Of a DNA stretch of 64,000 nucleotides, positions 1 through 8,831 are shown piece by piece. Numbering within the stretch: the first letter of the stretch is position 1; every line of letters begins with the position of its first letter. A model generated the notes under the pieces. It worked only from the letters and a program-made list of their open reading frames with translations. It did not search any database and was not told the origin of the DNA. Location of the stretch: assembly GCA_028282785.1 (NCBI GenBank), contig JANQHE010000037.1, positions 62,001 through 126,000 on the forward strand, in the 5' to 3' direction. The DNA is from Bacteroidales bacterium (lineage in GTDB: Bacteria > Bacteroidota > Bacteroidia > Bacteroidales > UBA12077). The translations under genes were made by a program, and so were the position numbers.

Positions 1-1256
1 CCATCGGATATAACTTCAAATACGGTTTTTTCAGGATCAATTGCTCTATGGGTTTGGTCCACATAACTGATTTTAACTGTTTCACCAATTTCCATATTGC
101 CATTATCAGGTTGCTCTTGTCCCATTATCATTCGGAACAAAGTTGTTTTACCAGCGCCATTTGGGCCAATAATACCTACAATTCCTGCTGGTGGTAAGTT
201 AAAACTTAAATCATTAATTAATATTCTATCATCATAAGCTTTATTTAATCCTTCCACATTAATTACTTTATCACCTAAACGAGGGCCATTAGGAATATAG
301 ATTTCCAAACGTTCTTCTTTTTGTTTTACATCTTCGTTCATCATTTTATCATAAGCAGACAATCGTGCTTTCGACTTGGCATGACGCGCTTTTGGTGCCA
401 TTCGTACCCATTCTAATTCACGCTCTAAAGTTTTTCTTCGTTTAGACGCCACTTTTTCTTCCATTTCAAGTCGTTTGGCTTTCTGCTCCAACCACGATGT
501 ATAGTTACCTTTCCAAGGAATTCCCTCACCACGATCCAATTCCAAGATCCAACCTGCAACATTATCCAAGAAATAACGATCGTGGGTTATGCATATTACC
601 GTACCTTTATATTGTTGAAGATGTTGCTCTAACCATAACATACTTTCTGCATCCAAGTGGTTAGTAGGCTCATCCAATAATAAAACATCAGGTTCCTGTA
701 ATAGCAAGCGACATAAAGCAACTCTACGACGTTCACCTCCTGAAAGCTCCTTTATTGGTTGGTTATCCGGTGGACACTGCAATGCATCCATTGCTCTGTT
801 CAATTTGGTATCAATGTTCCATGCATCGAGCTGATCGATCTTTTCCTGCAGTGTAGCTTGTTCTGCCATTAATTTATCCATTGCATCAGGATTTTCATAA
901 ATTTCCGGCAACTCGAACTTTTTATTTACTTCCTCATATTTTCGAAGAACATCTGCAATCTCCTGAACACCTTCCATTACAACCTCTTTCACTGTTTTAT
1001 CCTCATCTAACTGAGGTTCTTGTTCCAGCAATCCTACCGAATATCCTGGCGAAAATACCAGTTCCCCGTTATAAGATTTGTCTTGTCCTGCAATAATCCT
1101 TAATAAAGTAGATTTTCCACTACCATTTAAACCAATGATACCAATCTTTGCTCCCAAAAAGAAAGAAAGGCTTATATCTTTAATTACAGTTTTATTTGGT
1201 GGGTAAGTCTTGCTTACCTTGTACATCGAAAAAATGATTTGCTTATCTTCTGACAT
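1..1256 (-). CDS. ettA: Energy-dependent translational throttle protein EttA, ABC-F ATPase (C-terminus off the window)
   Basis: This is a soluble ABC-F protein that binds the ribosomal E site and gates translation according to the ATP/ADP state. The first Walker A (GLNGSGKST) is near residue 42, the signature LSGGERRR near 168 and the Walker [12 protein letters not shown] near 189. A charged linker rich in Lys, Arg and Glu follows, and the second Walker A (GPNGAGKTT) is near 362. No membrane segment is present. The ATG is at 1256 (MSEDKQIIF) and the frame stays open to base 1, so about 418 residues are visible of an expected 555-560. The linker [14 protein letters not shown] and the start of the second domain read like EttA rather than Uup or antibiotic-resistance ABC-F proteins. 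Confidence 0.9.
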   Translation of the reverse strand, partial: MSEDKQIIFSMYKVSKTYPPNKTVIKDISLSFFLGAKIGIIGLNGSGKSTLLRIIAGQDKSYNGELVFSPGYSVGLLEQEPQLDEDKTVKEVVMEGVQEIADVLRKYEEVNKKFELPEIYENPDAMDKLMAEQATLQEKIDQLDAWNIDTKLNRAMDALQCPPDNQPIKELSGGERRRVALCRLLLQEPDVLLLDEPTNHLDAESMLWLEQHLQQYKGTVICITHDRYFLDNVAGWILELDRGEGIPWKGNYTSWLEQKAKRLEMEEKVASKRRKTLERELEWVRMAPKARHAKSKARLSAYDKMMNEDVKQKEERLEIYIPNGPRLGDKVINVEGLNKAYDDRILINDLSFNLPPAGIVGIIGPNGAGKTTLFRMIMGQEQPDNGNMEIGETVKISYVDQTHRAIDPEKTVFEVISD

Positions 1257-1292
1257 TTTCTTAATTGTTAGATTTGAATAAAACAAAATTAA

Positions 1293-1330
1293 TAAAAAGA
1301 AATGGTGCAAACCTTAATCTGCACCATCTT
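1293..1330 (-). terminator. Rho-independent terminator of the aldehyde oxidoreductase operon
   Basis: Read on the minus strand, a stem GATGGTGCA / TGCACCATTTC closes a ten-base loop and is followed by TTTTTATT. It lies about 25 bases past the stop of the oxidoreductase gene and before the ettA start, so it ends the 4196-1354 transcript. Confidence 0.7.
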
Positions 1331-1353
1331 TCCATATTTACTTAATTTAATTT

Positions 1354-3168
1354 TTAACTAATTGTAAACTCCAGGTCCAAGTCCATTAGAGTTTCATCTT
1401 TAGGTCGCGATGTTTTAATATCCCAACCTCTTTCTTTATAAAAGTTATCTAAATCATTGGCAAAAATATTCTTATCTACAATTGCACCTTTGTGATCGCC
1501 AAATGTAAATTTATTTTCAAAAAATTTTGGAGGTATCGTATCATCTTCCTTTCTAAAACCTTCACGATAATTAAACATCTTTTCCAAAGTAAAAATCCTT
1601 GATCCGGCTTTATCTATTTCATCGTCTGTCCATTCAACTCCTGTAATTGCCGTTAAAAATTTTGCATAGCTATTTTCGTTTCGATACCACCTACTGGCAA
1701 AGCTACATGCGGCTAATGAATCTCTTAATGCAGCGGCATTCTGGTATTGAGGCATACCACCATTCATATGACAAGCTCCTCGATTACTTGTTGCATAACA
1801 AATACTCCAATAACCTGAATTAACCGGAACATTCCATGCGGCCAATTCATGACCTTTTATATGAATTGCAAATTTATGCGAATCCTGACCAATTTCATTT
1901 GCCATAAATTTAACTCCATTACATGCTTTATCGCCAATTCCTTCCCTTTTACAAATTTTATGTAACATTTCTAAAGAAGCAGCTACATCTCCCCATTTAA
2001 GATCTATACCATCCAGGTAAGCTTTATCAATAATTCCTTTTTCATAAGCTTCCATTAAAAATCCAATGGTATTACCTACCGAAATAATATCAATACCATA
2101 ATCATCTGAAACAGCAATTAACTTTTGCAGTCCTGCCAAATCAGAAATTAAAAGGTTTGAACCCAGCATAGTTCCTGTTTCATATTCAGGGCCATCATGA
2201 ACCATTACACTATAAGATCCTTTTGCAATACCGGATTTTTTACAAGCCAACGCACAAGAAAAACATGCAAAATCGCGTTTCCAGACTTTTTCACGATTAG
2301 CTTCTGTTCCTATCTTTTCAATGTCCGCAAAAGTTCCCTCACTATAATTTTTAACAGCCTGTGTCCCATTCCTGCTAGAACTGGCTAAAGCATTTGCAGT
2401 TCCTCCATATCGCCACCATTTTAATGCTTCATTGTTATCCACTTTGAAAGATTTTCTAATTTGAGATAATAGATTAAGATAATCCTTATGGTTTGCAACT
2501 TCTAATGATTTGGTTCCTTTTACGGCAATTGCCTTTAAATTCTTAGATCCCATTACACAACCTGTTCCTCCTCGACCTGCAGCTCTTGCCGCTGTATTTA
2601 AAACACAAGCCATTGGAACCAGGTTTTCTCCTGCCGGCCCAATATAACAAGACTCAAACTTTCTATCACCCAACTCATCTATTAATGCATTATCAAACTC
2701 TTCAGTTCCCATCCCCCAGAATTTGGTTGCATCTAAAATCTCCACCTTATCGTCTTTGATCTTTATATATACAGGTTTTTCTGCTTTACCCGTAACGCAA
2801 ATTCCATCGTAACCGGCAAATCTAATTTCCGGGCCAAAAAAACCGCCCATATTGGAATAGCTTACTGTTGATCCATGATCATATGTTGGATTAACTGCCG
2901 AAGTACGAGGCGATTTAGTAACCACACAAGTTCTTGATGAAGAAGGTATCGGTAAGCCTGAAAACGGACCAGGCATAAACAATAAAGCATTTTCAGGCGA
3001 AAGGGGATCTACTCCCGGATTTGGAAGTTTATCCCATAAAATTTTCGTCCCTAATCCTCGCCCGCCAATGAATCTTTTAATATCTTCTTCCGGTATTTGA
3101 GTATTTTTAATCTCACCAGTTGTAAGATTAATATCTAATATTTTTCCGTAATATCCTTTTATTGCCAT
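1354..3168 (-). CDS. Aldehyde:ferredoxin oxidoreductase family protein (tungsto/molybdopterin enzyme)
   Basis: A 604-residue member of the AOR family, which oxidises aldehydes to acids with a tungsten bis-pterin cofactor and one 4Fe-4S cluster. Typical family features are present: N-terminal GGRGLGTKIL (35-44), ARAAGRGGTGCVMGSKNLKA (194-213), cluster ligands C302-x2-C305-x3-C309 with the fourth Cys at 488 in DSLAACSF, GPEYETG (326-332) and RGACHMNG (463-470). No signal peptide is seen, so the enzyme should be cytoplasmic. A strong Shine-Dalgarno (AGGAGGC, 3174-3180 region) overlaps the stop of the upstream iron-sulfur gene, implying translational coupling. It is the last gene of a three-gene operon. 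The substrate cannot be read from the sequence; WOR5/YdhV-like members with an iron-sulfur partner are the nearest analogy. Confidence 0.88.
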   Translation of the reverse strand: MAIKGYYGKILDINLTTGEIKNTQIPEEDIKRFIGGRGLGTKILWDKLPNPGVDPLSPENALLFMPGPFSGLPIPSSSRTCVVTKSPRTSAVNPTYDHGSTVSYSNMGGFFGPEIRFAGYDGICVTGKAEKPVYIKIKDDKVEILDATKFWGMGTEEFDNALIDELGDRKFESCYIGPAGENLVPMACVLNTAARAAGRGGTGCVMGSKNLKAIAVKGTKSLEVANHKDYLNLLSQIRKSFKVDNNEALKWWRYGGTANALASSSRNGTQAVKNYSEGTFADIEKIGTEANREKVWKRDFACFSCALACKKSGIAKGSYSVMVHDGPEYETGTMLGSNLLISDLAGLQKLIAVSDDYGIDIISVGNTIGFLMEAYEKGIIDKAYLDGIDLKWGDVAASLEMLHKICKREGIGDKACNGVKFMANEIGQDSHKFAIHIKGHELAAWNVPVNSGYWSICYATSNRGACHMNGGMPQYQNAAALRDSLAACSFASRWYRNENSYAKFLTAITGVEWTDDEIDKAGSRIFTLEKMFNYREGFRKEDDTIPPKFFENKFTFGDHKGAIVDKNIFANDLDNFYKERGWDIKTSRPKDETLMDLDLEFTIS

Positions 3169-3177
3169 ATCTGCCTC

Positions 3178-3846
3178 CTAAACATTTAAATTATAAAGTT
3201 GTTCAATTAGCCTTTCTGCTATCTTAGCAGGAGCCAAATTTGCCAATTGTCGATCAATAGGCATTTCTATAAAATCCAATGCTCCGAATGGGCAGTTTTT
3301 AACACATGATGGATTGTCGTCGCATAGGGTACATATGCGTTCTGGCCTATTTGTTTCAGGATTTGGATATATCACTCCACCCCTCATATTTTCACAGGCT
3401 TTAGCACACTGTTTGCAACCTATACAACGTTCAGTATCATTTTTTATAATCATATTTGCCTCCCGATATAAAGCTTTTCTTCCGGTATTCATATCCGGAG
3501 CAACAGGGCAAGCATTTATACAAGGAGGATCAGGGCAAATTGCACACGTAACAGGTACATCCACATCAGGATTAAAGTGATATACTTTTATATTTGAATA
3601 ATAAGGATTACCTAATCCATTCATTTTTTCTCCATTAATAAGTACAGGATGATTGTAGGCTGAACATGCGGTTTCACAGGTTCTGCACCCGGCACATTTA
3701 GTAAAATCAACGCTAATAGCTTTTATTAAATTTCGATCTTTATCTTTAAAAATACGAAAGCCAAAAGTTCCGAGAACAATCAAACCTCCTCCTCCCAATG
3801 CAATATCTTGAAGAAAGTGTCTTCGTGAATATTTCGTTTTATTCAT
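3178..3846 (-). CDS. Tat-targeted 4Fe-4S ferredoxin-type electron-transfer protein
   Basis: A 222-residue protein of the DmsB/HybA/NrfC class that passes electrons between a molybdo- or tungstoenzyme and a membrane partner. The N-terminus has a twin-arginine motif SRRHFL (7-12) followed by a Gly/Leu-rich hydrophobic stretch (15-30). Four cluster motifs follow: C51-C54-C57-C61, C101-C104-C109-C113, C141-C144-C147-C151 and C172-C175-C181-C185, each ending in a CP, CS or CE pair as in four-cluster subunits. It lies between a small membrane protein gene and the AOR gene with gaps of 8-9 bases. Its Tat signal is odd beside an oxidoreductase with no export signal. The signal may act as an uncleaved anchor, or the AOR may be carried along; neither is shown here. 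Confidence 0.87.
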   Translation of the reverse strand: MNKTKYSRRHFLQDIALGGGGLIVLGTFGFRIFKDKDRNLIKAISVDFTKCAGCRTCETACSAYNHPVLINGEKMNGLGNPYYSNIKVYHFNPDVDVPVTCAICPDPPCINACPVAPDMNTGRKALYREANMIIKNDTERCIGCKQCAKACENMRGGVIYPNPETNRPERICTLCDDNPSCVKNCPFGALDFIEMPIDRQLANLAPAKIAERLIEQLYNLNV

Positions 3847-3854
3847 AACTCGAT

Positions 3855-4196
3855 TTATCTTTTATTTCCAACAGTAAAAAAGTAAACGAAAATAGAACCC
3901 AGCACCACATAAACTGCAAAATTATGATCCAGCTTAGATTCTAAATTAAGGAAAGCATGGTATCCTGTAACTAATATCAGGATTAATGATGAAAACACTG
4001 TTAAGCTATCTTTTTGTAAGAAGCCACCAACAAATAACAACATTGAAAACACTACATAAAAAGCAGATACATAAAACATTACGCTCTGAAAATCGAAAAA
4101 GGTAAATGTTTTCCAATATGTTAACAGTACAAAAAATGTCACCGCAAAACGCATTAACCAGTTTGTTATTGGATAAAGTCCTTTAAATGGTCTCAT
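3855..4196 (-). CDS. Small four-helix membrane protein of the AOR operon, unknown function
   Basis: A 113-residue protein, first gene of the AOR operon, with four predicted membrane segments at about residues 13-28, 37-58, 66-83 and 92-108, and a basic N-terminus and C-terminus (NKR). No haem-ligating histidine pattern typical of NrfD or cytochrome b subunits is visible; the only histidines are at loop positions (GYHAF, LDHNF). I do not recognise the family. Its position eight bases before the Tat iron-sulfur gene suggests it anchors or exchanges electrons with that subunit, or is an assembly factor. This is inference from operon structure only. Confidence 0.75.
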   Translation of the reverse strand: MRPFKGLYPITNWLMRFAVTFFVLLTYWKTFTFFDFQSVMFYVSAFYVVFSMLLFVGGFLQKDSLTVFSSLILILVTGYHAFLNLESKLDHNFAVYVVLGSIFVYFFTVGNKR

Positions 4197-4240
4197 AGGT
4201 TTAATTTTTTAGTAATTAGGATTATAAACATTTAATGTCG

Positions 4241-4260
4241 ATATGCACATGGATGCATAT
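4241..4260. promoter_or_regulatory. Inverted repeat upstream of the AOR operon, candidate operator
   Basis: ATATGCA and TGCATAT (4241-4247 and 4254-4260) form a perfect 7-base inverted repeat with a 6-base spacer, 45-65 bases before the start of the first gene of the operon. The spacing suits a dimeric regulator site. No T-run follows, so it is not a terminator. Confidence 0.35.
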
Positions 4261-4390
4261 GGTTATCAATGTGTTAATTTAAAGAAATTTAATAAGAAAT
4301 ACGAAAAAAATAGCTCAGCTACATCCCGAAGCAGACCAAAAGCTTTCCATTGATTATAAATTACATATTCATAATTGTAGAGGGTAAAAA

Positions 4391-5155
4391 TTAAATTGTC
4401 TCTATATCTTCCGATTTAAGCCAACCTTTACTTCCATCGCTTAACTTTATTTCTTTCCAATCAGAGATCTTGTCTTCTATCCGGACTTTGGTTCCTTCAT
4501 GAATAACGAATAAATCCGTACCACTGGCATCCGGTGAACTTTTAACTGTAACAGATGGATTCACAACAATAGCAGAACTTCCTGAAAGTATTTTCTTTTT
4601 TTGCTGATATGAAAATAAGAATGATATTACCGCTATAAAGATCATGATAAAGCTTATCCAAAAGGAAAGTTTTTTAAATCCTAAACCACGACTGTACAGA
4701 TATAAAGAAATAAAGATCAAAGTAAGTATGAATGCTGTAATACTAATTACTGCCCAAATATCTGATTTAAATGCATTTTTCAAATTTCTGATCCATCCTG
4801 TAATAAAGAAAACCGGTAATACTTCAATTTTATCAACTACAAAGCGATTTGCTAATTCAAGATTGTATTTAATATCCTCATCGTTTGGAGCTAAATGAAG
4901 TGCCTTTTCATAATATAAAATAGCTTTGGCAACAACACTTTGTTTATAATATGCATTTCCAAGATTGTAATAGAGTTCGGCTGATTCAAATCCCTGATTT
5001 AAAATATTTTCATAAACAACAGTTGCATCCTGAAAATTCCCTTTGGCATATAAATCGTTTGCTTTAAGTAAACTGTCAGCTTCCCGGGCATTAGTTATTA
5101 CACTAGCCGAAATGTACAGTATTATAAATAAAGCTTTTTTCATATTATGACTCAT
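4391..5155 (-). CDS. batE: BatE, TPR and SH3-like domain protein of the aerotolerance operon
   Basis: The last gene of the Bat operon. The N-terminus is a signal peptide or anchor (KKALFIILYISASVITNA), followed by two to three TPR motifs (about 25-105, including ELYYNLGNAYYKQ), two membrane segments (about 133-155 and 162-182) and a C-terminal bacterial SH3 domain (about 195-254, KGWLKSEDIETI). The ATG at 5155 touches the batD stop codon (TAA at 5158-5156). An in-frame ATG at 5143 starts the signal peptide more directly and is an equally good start. Bat proteins were linked to aerotolerance in Bacteroides; the molecular role is unsettled, and a periplasmic scaffold role for BatE is inference. 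Confidence 0.85.
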   Translation of the reverse strand: MSHNMKKALFIILYISASVITNAREADSLLKANDLYAKGNFQDATVVYENILNQGFESAELYYNLGNAYYKQSVVAKAILYYEKALHLAPNDEDIKYNLELANRFVVDKIEVLPVFFITGWIRNLKNAFKSDIWAVISITAFILTLIFISLYLYSRGLGFKKLSFWISFIMIFIAVISFLFSYQQKKKILSGSSAIVVNPSVTVKSSPDASGTDLFVIHEGTKVRIEDKISDWKEIKLSDGSKGWLKSEDIETI

Positions 5156-6964
5156 TTATCTCAGTTTTTGCTGTAACTTACTAATAACTTTTATGGCATC
5201 GTTATACAAAGTATCCATTTTCGTTTCTTCGGTCACCGGTGCATAACGTGCATACTCACAACGATCGATTATATTTAATATTTGGTCGATATATTTTTCT
5301 TCAACTTGTTTGTCAATCATCTCGGCTCTAGCATTATCTTTTGACAAATTGGCCACAGGAATTCCTAATTTATCACTGATATATCCCCACAGCGCCTTAA
5401 CCAATTCTTCATAAAATGCTTCTTGCCGATTTTGTTTCATAAAACCAGAAGCAGTTTTTAGTCTCTTCTTCGCAAACTTATTTGCTTTCTTATTTTTTAC
5501 AAGCAATACATTCGCATTTTCCTTCATCTTTTTACGACGGAATACATATATGATAATGAATGATATTATACTTATAATATATGATAACCAAAAGGCATTT
5601 GAACCAAATATAAATTGATTTACTTTTCTGAGATTAACATTACTTTTTATAAACCTAATATCCTGCCCAATAAACTTAAGATCTTCCTTTGTAAATGCAG
5701 ATGAAACGGTTACGGTCGTATCACCTTCCGATTTAGCAACATTAATTTTGAACGGACCGGCTTTTTCTGTTGTATATCGATCCGTTTCCGTATTAAAATA
5801 AGTAAAACTAAATTCAGGAATTGTAAAATCACCGGCATGGCGTGGAATCATTAAATACTCAAAACTCTTATTTCCAATTGCACCACCTTCTCCATATTTA
5901 ATATTATCACTAACTTTTGGATCATAAACATCAAAATCGGAAGGAAAATCTATATCTAACGGATTAATAAATTTTAAATTACCATTACCCGAAATTTTTA
6001 CTTTTAGATTTATTGCATCATTTGTTTTAACATTTTGATTATCAACAGATGCGCCTAAATTCAATTTACCAACGGCACCAGAGAAATTAAAAGGTTTGTT
6101 TTCAGGTAATTCTTCTACATCAATGATAACCTTGTTACTTCTCACTCTCTTGCCTTGCACATCAACAGTACCAAAAAAATCTTCAAACATACTTCTGGAT
6201 CTTCTGTTACCCGGTTGTTGATAATACACGTCTAACTCGAATGGTTCAATTTCTATTTTTCCCGATTTTTGCGGATATAAAACATACTTCTTTAGAATAC
6301 CTGTTAAATAAACCTGATCATTAATTCGTTCACGATTTAAGCTTGTAAGGGGCGGAACTTCTAACTCTTCAGCAATGAACCCCTGAAGTGATGGAAGTTT
6401 TGCATTTTCTAATCTGGTAACATTAAGTCTTGAAAATAGTTTAATCGTTGCAACTAAATGTTCCTCTCGATGCACTTTTTGTTTAGTTACAAATATTTTT
6501 ATATATAAATCAGAATTAGATACCTCGCTTTGATTTGGTTGATTGGCCTGAGTTGAAACTGCTGAAGGATTAGTTTGTTGACCGGGGGATCGTTTAATTA
6601 CTTCAATCGTTACATGATTCGATTTATACGATTTATTATCAACAACAACCTCTGCCGGTGGAATAGAGAATTCACCTTCTTTATTTGCTTGCACAACATA
6701 CGTATATCTTAATTCGAAATTCTGGGTTACTTTTCCATTAATAATACTTACATTACTGGATTGAGAAGTACTTGGACCTGCCAATACAGAAAACTCATTT
6801 ATTGCAGGAGCAGAAAACTTTTCTGCCTGGGCATTAATTGTATAGATTAACCTGAATTGCTGACCCAGTTCAACAACCTCAGGTGCTGATGCAGTAAATG
6901 TGACATCCTGTGCGAATGTACATTTTGCAAATATCAGTAAAATAATAAAATACAACCTTTTCAT
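5156..6964 (-). CDS. batD: BatD, large periplasmic protein of the aerotolerance operon
   Basis: A 602-residue protein with signal peptide (MKRLYFIILLIFAKCTFAQ), repeated immunoglobulin-like beta domains (about 20-440) and a single membrane segment near 458-477 (AFWLSYIISIISFIIIYVF), followed by a basic cytoplasmic C-terminus rich in helices (480-602). This is the standard BatD architecture. The N-terminal motif FTASAPEVVELGQQFRL is typical of the family. It is separated from batC by 31 bases and its stop abuts batE. It probably works on the periplasmic side with the BatA/BatB von Willebrand domains; the partner assignment rests on conserved gene order. Confidence 0.9.
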   Translation of the reverse strand: MKRLYFIILLIFAKCTFAQDVTFTASAPEVVELGQQFRLIYTINAQAEKFSAPAINEFSVLAGPSTSQSSNVSIINGKVTQNFELRYTYVVQANKEGEFSIPPAEVVVDNKSYKSNHVTIEVIKRSPGQQTNPSAVSTQANQPNQSEVSNSDLYIKIFVTKQKVHREEHLVATIKLFSRLNVTRLENAKLPSLQGFIAEELEVPPLTSLNRERINDQVYLTGILKKYVLYPQKSGKIEIEPFELDVYYQQPGNRRSRSMFEDFFGTVDVQGKRVRSNKVIIDVEELPENKPFNFSGAVGKLNLGASVDNQNVKTNDAINLKVKISGNGNLKFINPLDIDFPSDFDVYDPKVSDNIKYGEGGAIGNKSFEYLMIPRHAGDFTIPEFSFTYFNTETDRYTTEKAGPFKINVAKSEGDTTVTVSSAFTKEDLKFIGQDIRFIKSNVNLRKVNQFIFGSNAFWLSYIISIISFIIIYVFRRKKMKENANVLLVKNKKANKFAKKRLKTASGFMKQNRQEAFYEELVKALWGYISDKLGIPVANLSKDNARAEMIDKQVEEKYIDQILNIIDRCEYARYAPVTEETKMDTLYNDAIKVISKLQQKLR

Positions 6965-6995
6965 CTGGTTCCTTTTTTCATTTAAAGCTTATAAC

Positions 6996-7703
6996 TTACC
7001 ACTCTTTCTCAGTTTTCACTTTAGCTGCAGCAGCTTTTTGTTCTTTGACTTTCTTTTGTGTTTCTTTTTCGTCATTTGCTAATGCTTGTAATATTCGTTC
7101 AGCATCTTCTTTGGAAATTTCCGGTTGCTGTTGCTGTTGCTGTTGATCCTGATTTTGTTCTTGTTTATCTTGTTGATTTTGATCTTGATTGTCCTGATTT
7201 TTTTGGTCCTGGTTCTGATCCTGATTATCTTGGTTTTGATCCTGATTCTGATCTTGCTGCTGCTGCTGTTCTTCTAATTTCTTTTGAGCATAAGCCAAAT
7301 TATACTTTGTATCCATATCATTCGGATTATTTCTTAAAGCGTTTTTATAGGCTTCAATACTTTCTTGTAATTTATTACTTTGCAATAAAGAATTTCCTAA
7401 GTTATGATATATTTTGGCTTTTTCTTCTTTACTTAATTCATAATCAGTTAAATTATTAAATTGATCAACTGCTTCTTCATATTTTTCTTGTTTATACAAG
7501 GCATCTCCAACATTAAATAATGGTTTGTGTGATTTCTTCTCGTCTAAATCAATTGCCTTTCTGTAATCAATTTCTGATTCTTCAAATTTTTCATTTTCGA
7601 ACTCTCTATTTCCCTGGCGAATATATTTACGTTCTTTCTGAGCAAATACATTTGTTGCAGAAAGAATCAAACCAAAAATAAATATCAATTTAAACCACTT
7701 CAT
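6996..7703 (-). CDS. batC: BatC, TPR protein with a long Gln/Asn/Asp repeat tract
   Basis: A 235-residue exported protein: signal peptide (1-21, ending FAQ), two to three TPR units (about 25-135, including IYHNLGNSLLQ and MDTKYNLAYAQKK), then about 50 residues of Q, N, D and K repeats (QDQNQDNQ-type, about 143-195), and a helical, charged C-terminus. The low-complexity tract corresponds to roughly 7110-7270 on the plus strand and is built from imperfect repeats of the codons for DQNQ, so its length may vary between strains. The gene starts three bases after the batB stop, so the two are probably translationally coupled. An open frame on the opposite strand here is a by-product of the repeat. 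Confidence 0.88.
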   Translation of the reverse strand: MKWFKLIFIFGLILSATNVFAQKERKYIRQGNREFENEKFEESEIDYRKAIDLDEKKSHKPLFNVGDALYKQEKYEEAVDQFNNLTDYELSKEEKAKIYHNLGNSLLQSNKLQESIEAYKNALRNNPNDMDTKYNLAYAQKKLEEQQQQQDQNQDQNQDNQDQNQDQKNQDNQDQNQQDKQEQNQDQQQQQQQPEISKEDAERILQALANDEKETQKKVKEQKAAAAKVKTEKEW

Positions 7704-7706
7704 AAC

Positions 7707-8744
7707 TTATGCATTAATCTTAAATAAATTAAAATTTTTTGACCACTTACTTTTACGTTCTAATACAAAAATATCCAAAAGAATAAAGAAAAGTGCTATA
7801 CCTAACAAATACTGGAAACGATGTTCGAATTCCGTATAGATTTTCTCTTCCATTTCCTTTTTTTCCATTTTATTGATACGCTCGAATAATTTATTCAAAC
7901 CGGTTTGTGTATTGCTAGCGCGAATAAAAACACCTCCACCATTTGTTGCAATTTCTTGTAAAGTTCTTTGGTCTAATTTACTTATTACAGTATTACCATC
8001 TTTATCTTTCTGGAAAACAGTTTGTCCAAATCCTTTTTGTAATGGGATTGGAGCTCCCTGAGGGCTCCCCATTCCAATTGTATGAACTGTTATCCCTTTT
8101 TCCCGGGCTAATTTGGCTGCTTTAATTGCATCATCTTCGTGGTTTTCGCCATCTGTGATAACAATTAAAGCCTTTTCCATTTCACTTTCAGGGGTAAAAG
8201 AGTTCATGGCTAGATCAATAGCAGAGCCAATTGCAGTTCCTTGTTTTGAAACAATATTTGTATTAATTGAGGATAAAAACATTTTAGCTGCGGAAAAATC
8301 TGATGTAACAGGAATCTGAATATATGAGTCGCCAGCAAAAACTATTAAACCGATCCTATCATTTTCCATATTATCAATTAGTTTGGAAATTGCTTGTTTA
8401 GCTCTTTCTAACCGATTTGGTTTGATATCTTCTGCTAACATACTATTAGAAACATCCAATGCAATGATAATCTCTGCACCTTTTCGCTTAACTTTTTCAA
8501 GTTTTGATCCAAACTGGGGATCAGATAAAGCAAATATGATGAATATAATTGCTATACTTAAAAAGATGAATTTAAGAACTGGTTTTGTTTTTGAAACAAA
8601 AGGCATTAATTGTTCGATAACACTCATATCCCCAAATTTTTTGAGTGCCATTTTTTTATAATACTGTCCTAATACAAATAACAATACTAAGACGGGTAGT
8701 ATTAATAATAAATATAAATATTCCGGGTTCCCAAATCTAAACAT
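7707..8744 (-). CDS. batB: BatB, membrane-anchored von Willebrand factor A protein
   Basis: A 345-residue protein with two N-terminal membrane segments (8-27, 57-75), a vWA domain (about 90-290) and a C-terminal membrane segment (about 310-328). The metal-ion site DxSxS is intact at D97, S99 and S101 (ALDVSNSML), with the threonine in SKQGTAIGSA and the aspartate in VITDGENHED. The layout is the usual BatA/BatB plan with the vWA domain between membrane anchors. It follows batA in the same direction, across an 87-base gap containing a REP-like palindrome. Confidence 0.92.
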   Translation of the reverse strand: MFRFGNPEYLYLLLILPVLVLLFVLGQYYKKMALKKFGDMSVIEQLMPFVSKTKPVLKFIFLSIAIIFIIFALSDPQFGSKLEKVKRKGAEIIIALDVSNSMLAEDIKPNRLERAKQAISKLIDNMENDRIGLIVFAGDSYIQIPVTSDFSAAKMFLSSINTNIVSKQGTAIGSAIDLAMNSFTPESEMEKALIVITDGENHEDDAIKAAKLAREKGITVHTIGMGSPQGAPIPLQKGFGQTVFQKDKDGNTVISKLDQRTLQEIATNGGGVFIRASNTQTGLNKLFERINKMEKKEMEEKIYTEFEHRFQYLLGIALFFILLDIFVLERKSKWSKNFNLFKINA

Positions 8745-8753
8745 AGTCTACAG

Positions 8754-8787
8754 TTTTGAGCCTGCCTATCGGCAGACAGGTTTTGAG
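8754..8787. repeat. REP-like palindrome flanked by a 7-base direct repeat
   Basis: A 20-base imperfect palindrome (8761-8780, CCTGCC...GACAGG) sits exactly between two copies of TTTTGAG (8754-8760 and 8781-8787), which looks like a target-site duplication. It lies in the batA-batB gap. Related palindromes occur at 9906-9924 and 49188-49206. Confidence 0.6.
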
Positions 8788-8831
8788 CTTTGAGTTTAAC
8801 TAATAAACTTTTAACTCTAAACTCGTAACTT

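Noticed and set aside
881-1096. Plus-strand open frame of 71 codons
   Set aside because: It lies antisense within ettA and has no start signal or recognisable protein features.
7058-7459. Plus-strand open frame of 133 codons
   Set aside because: It is the complement of the Gln/Asn/Asp-coding repeat of batC, and its composition (Val/Asp runs) follows from that.
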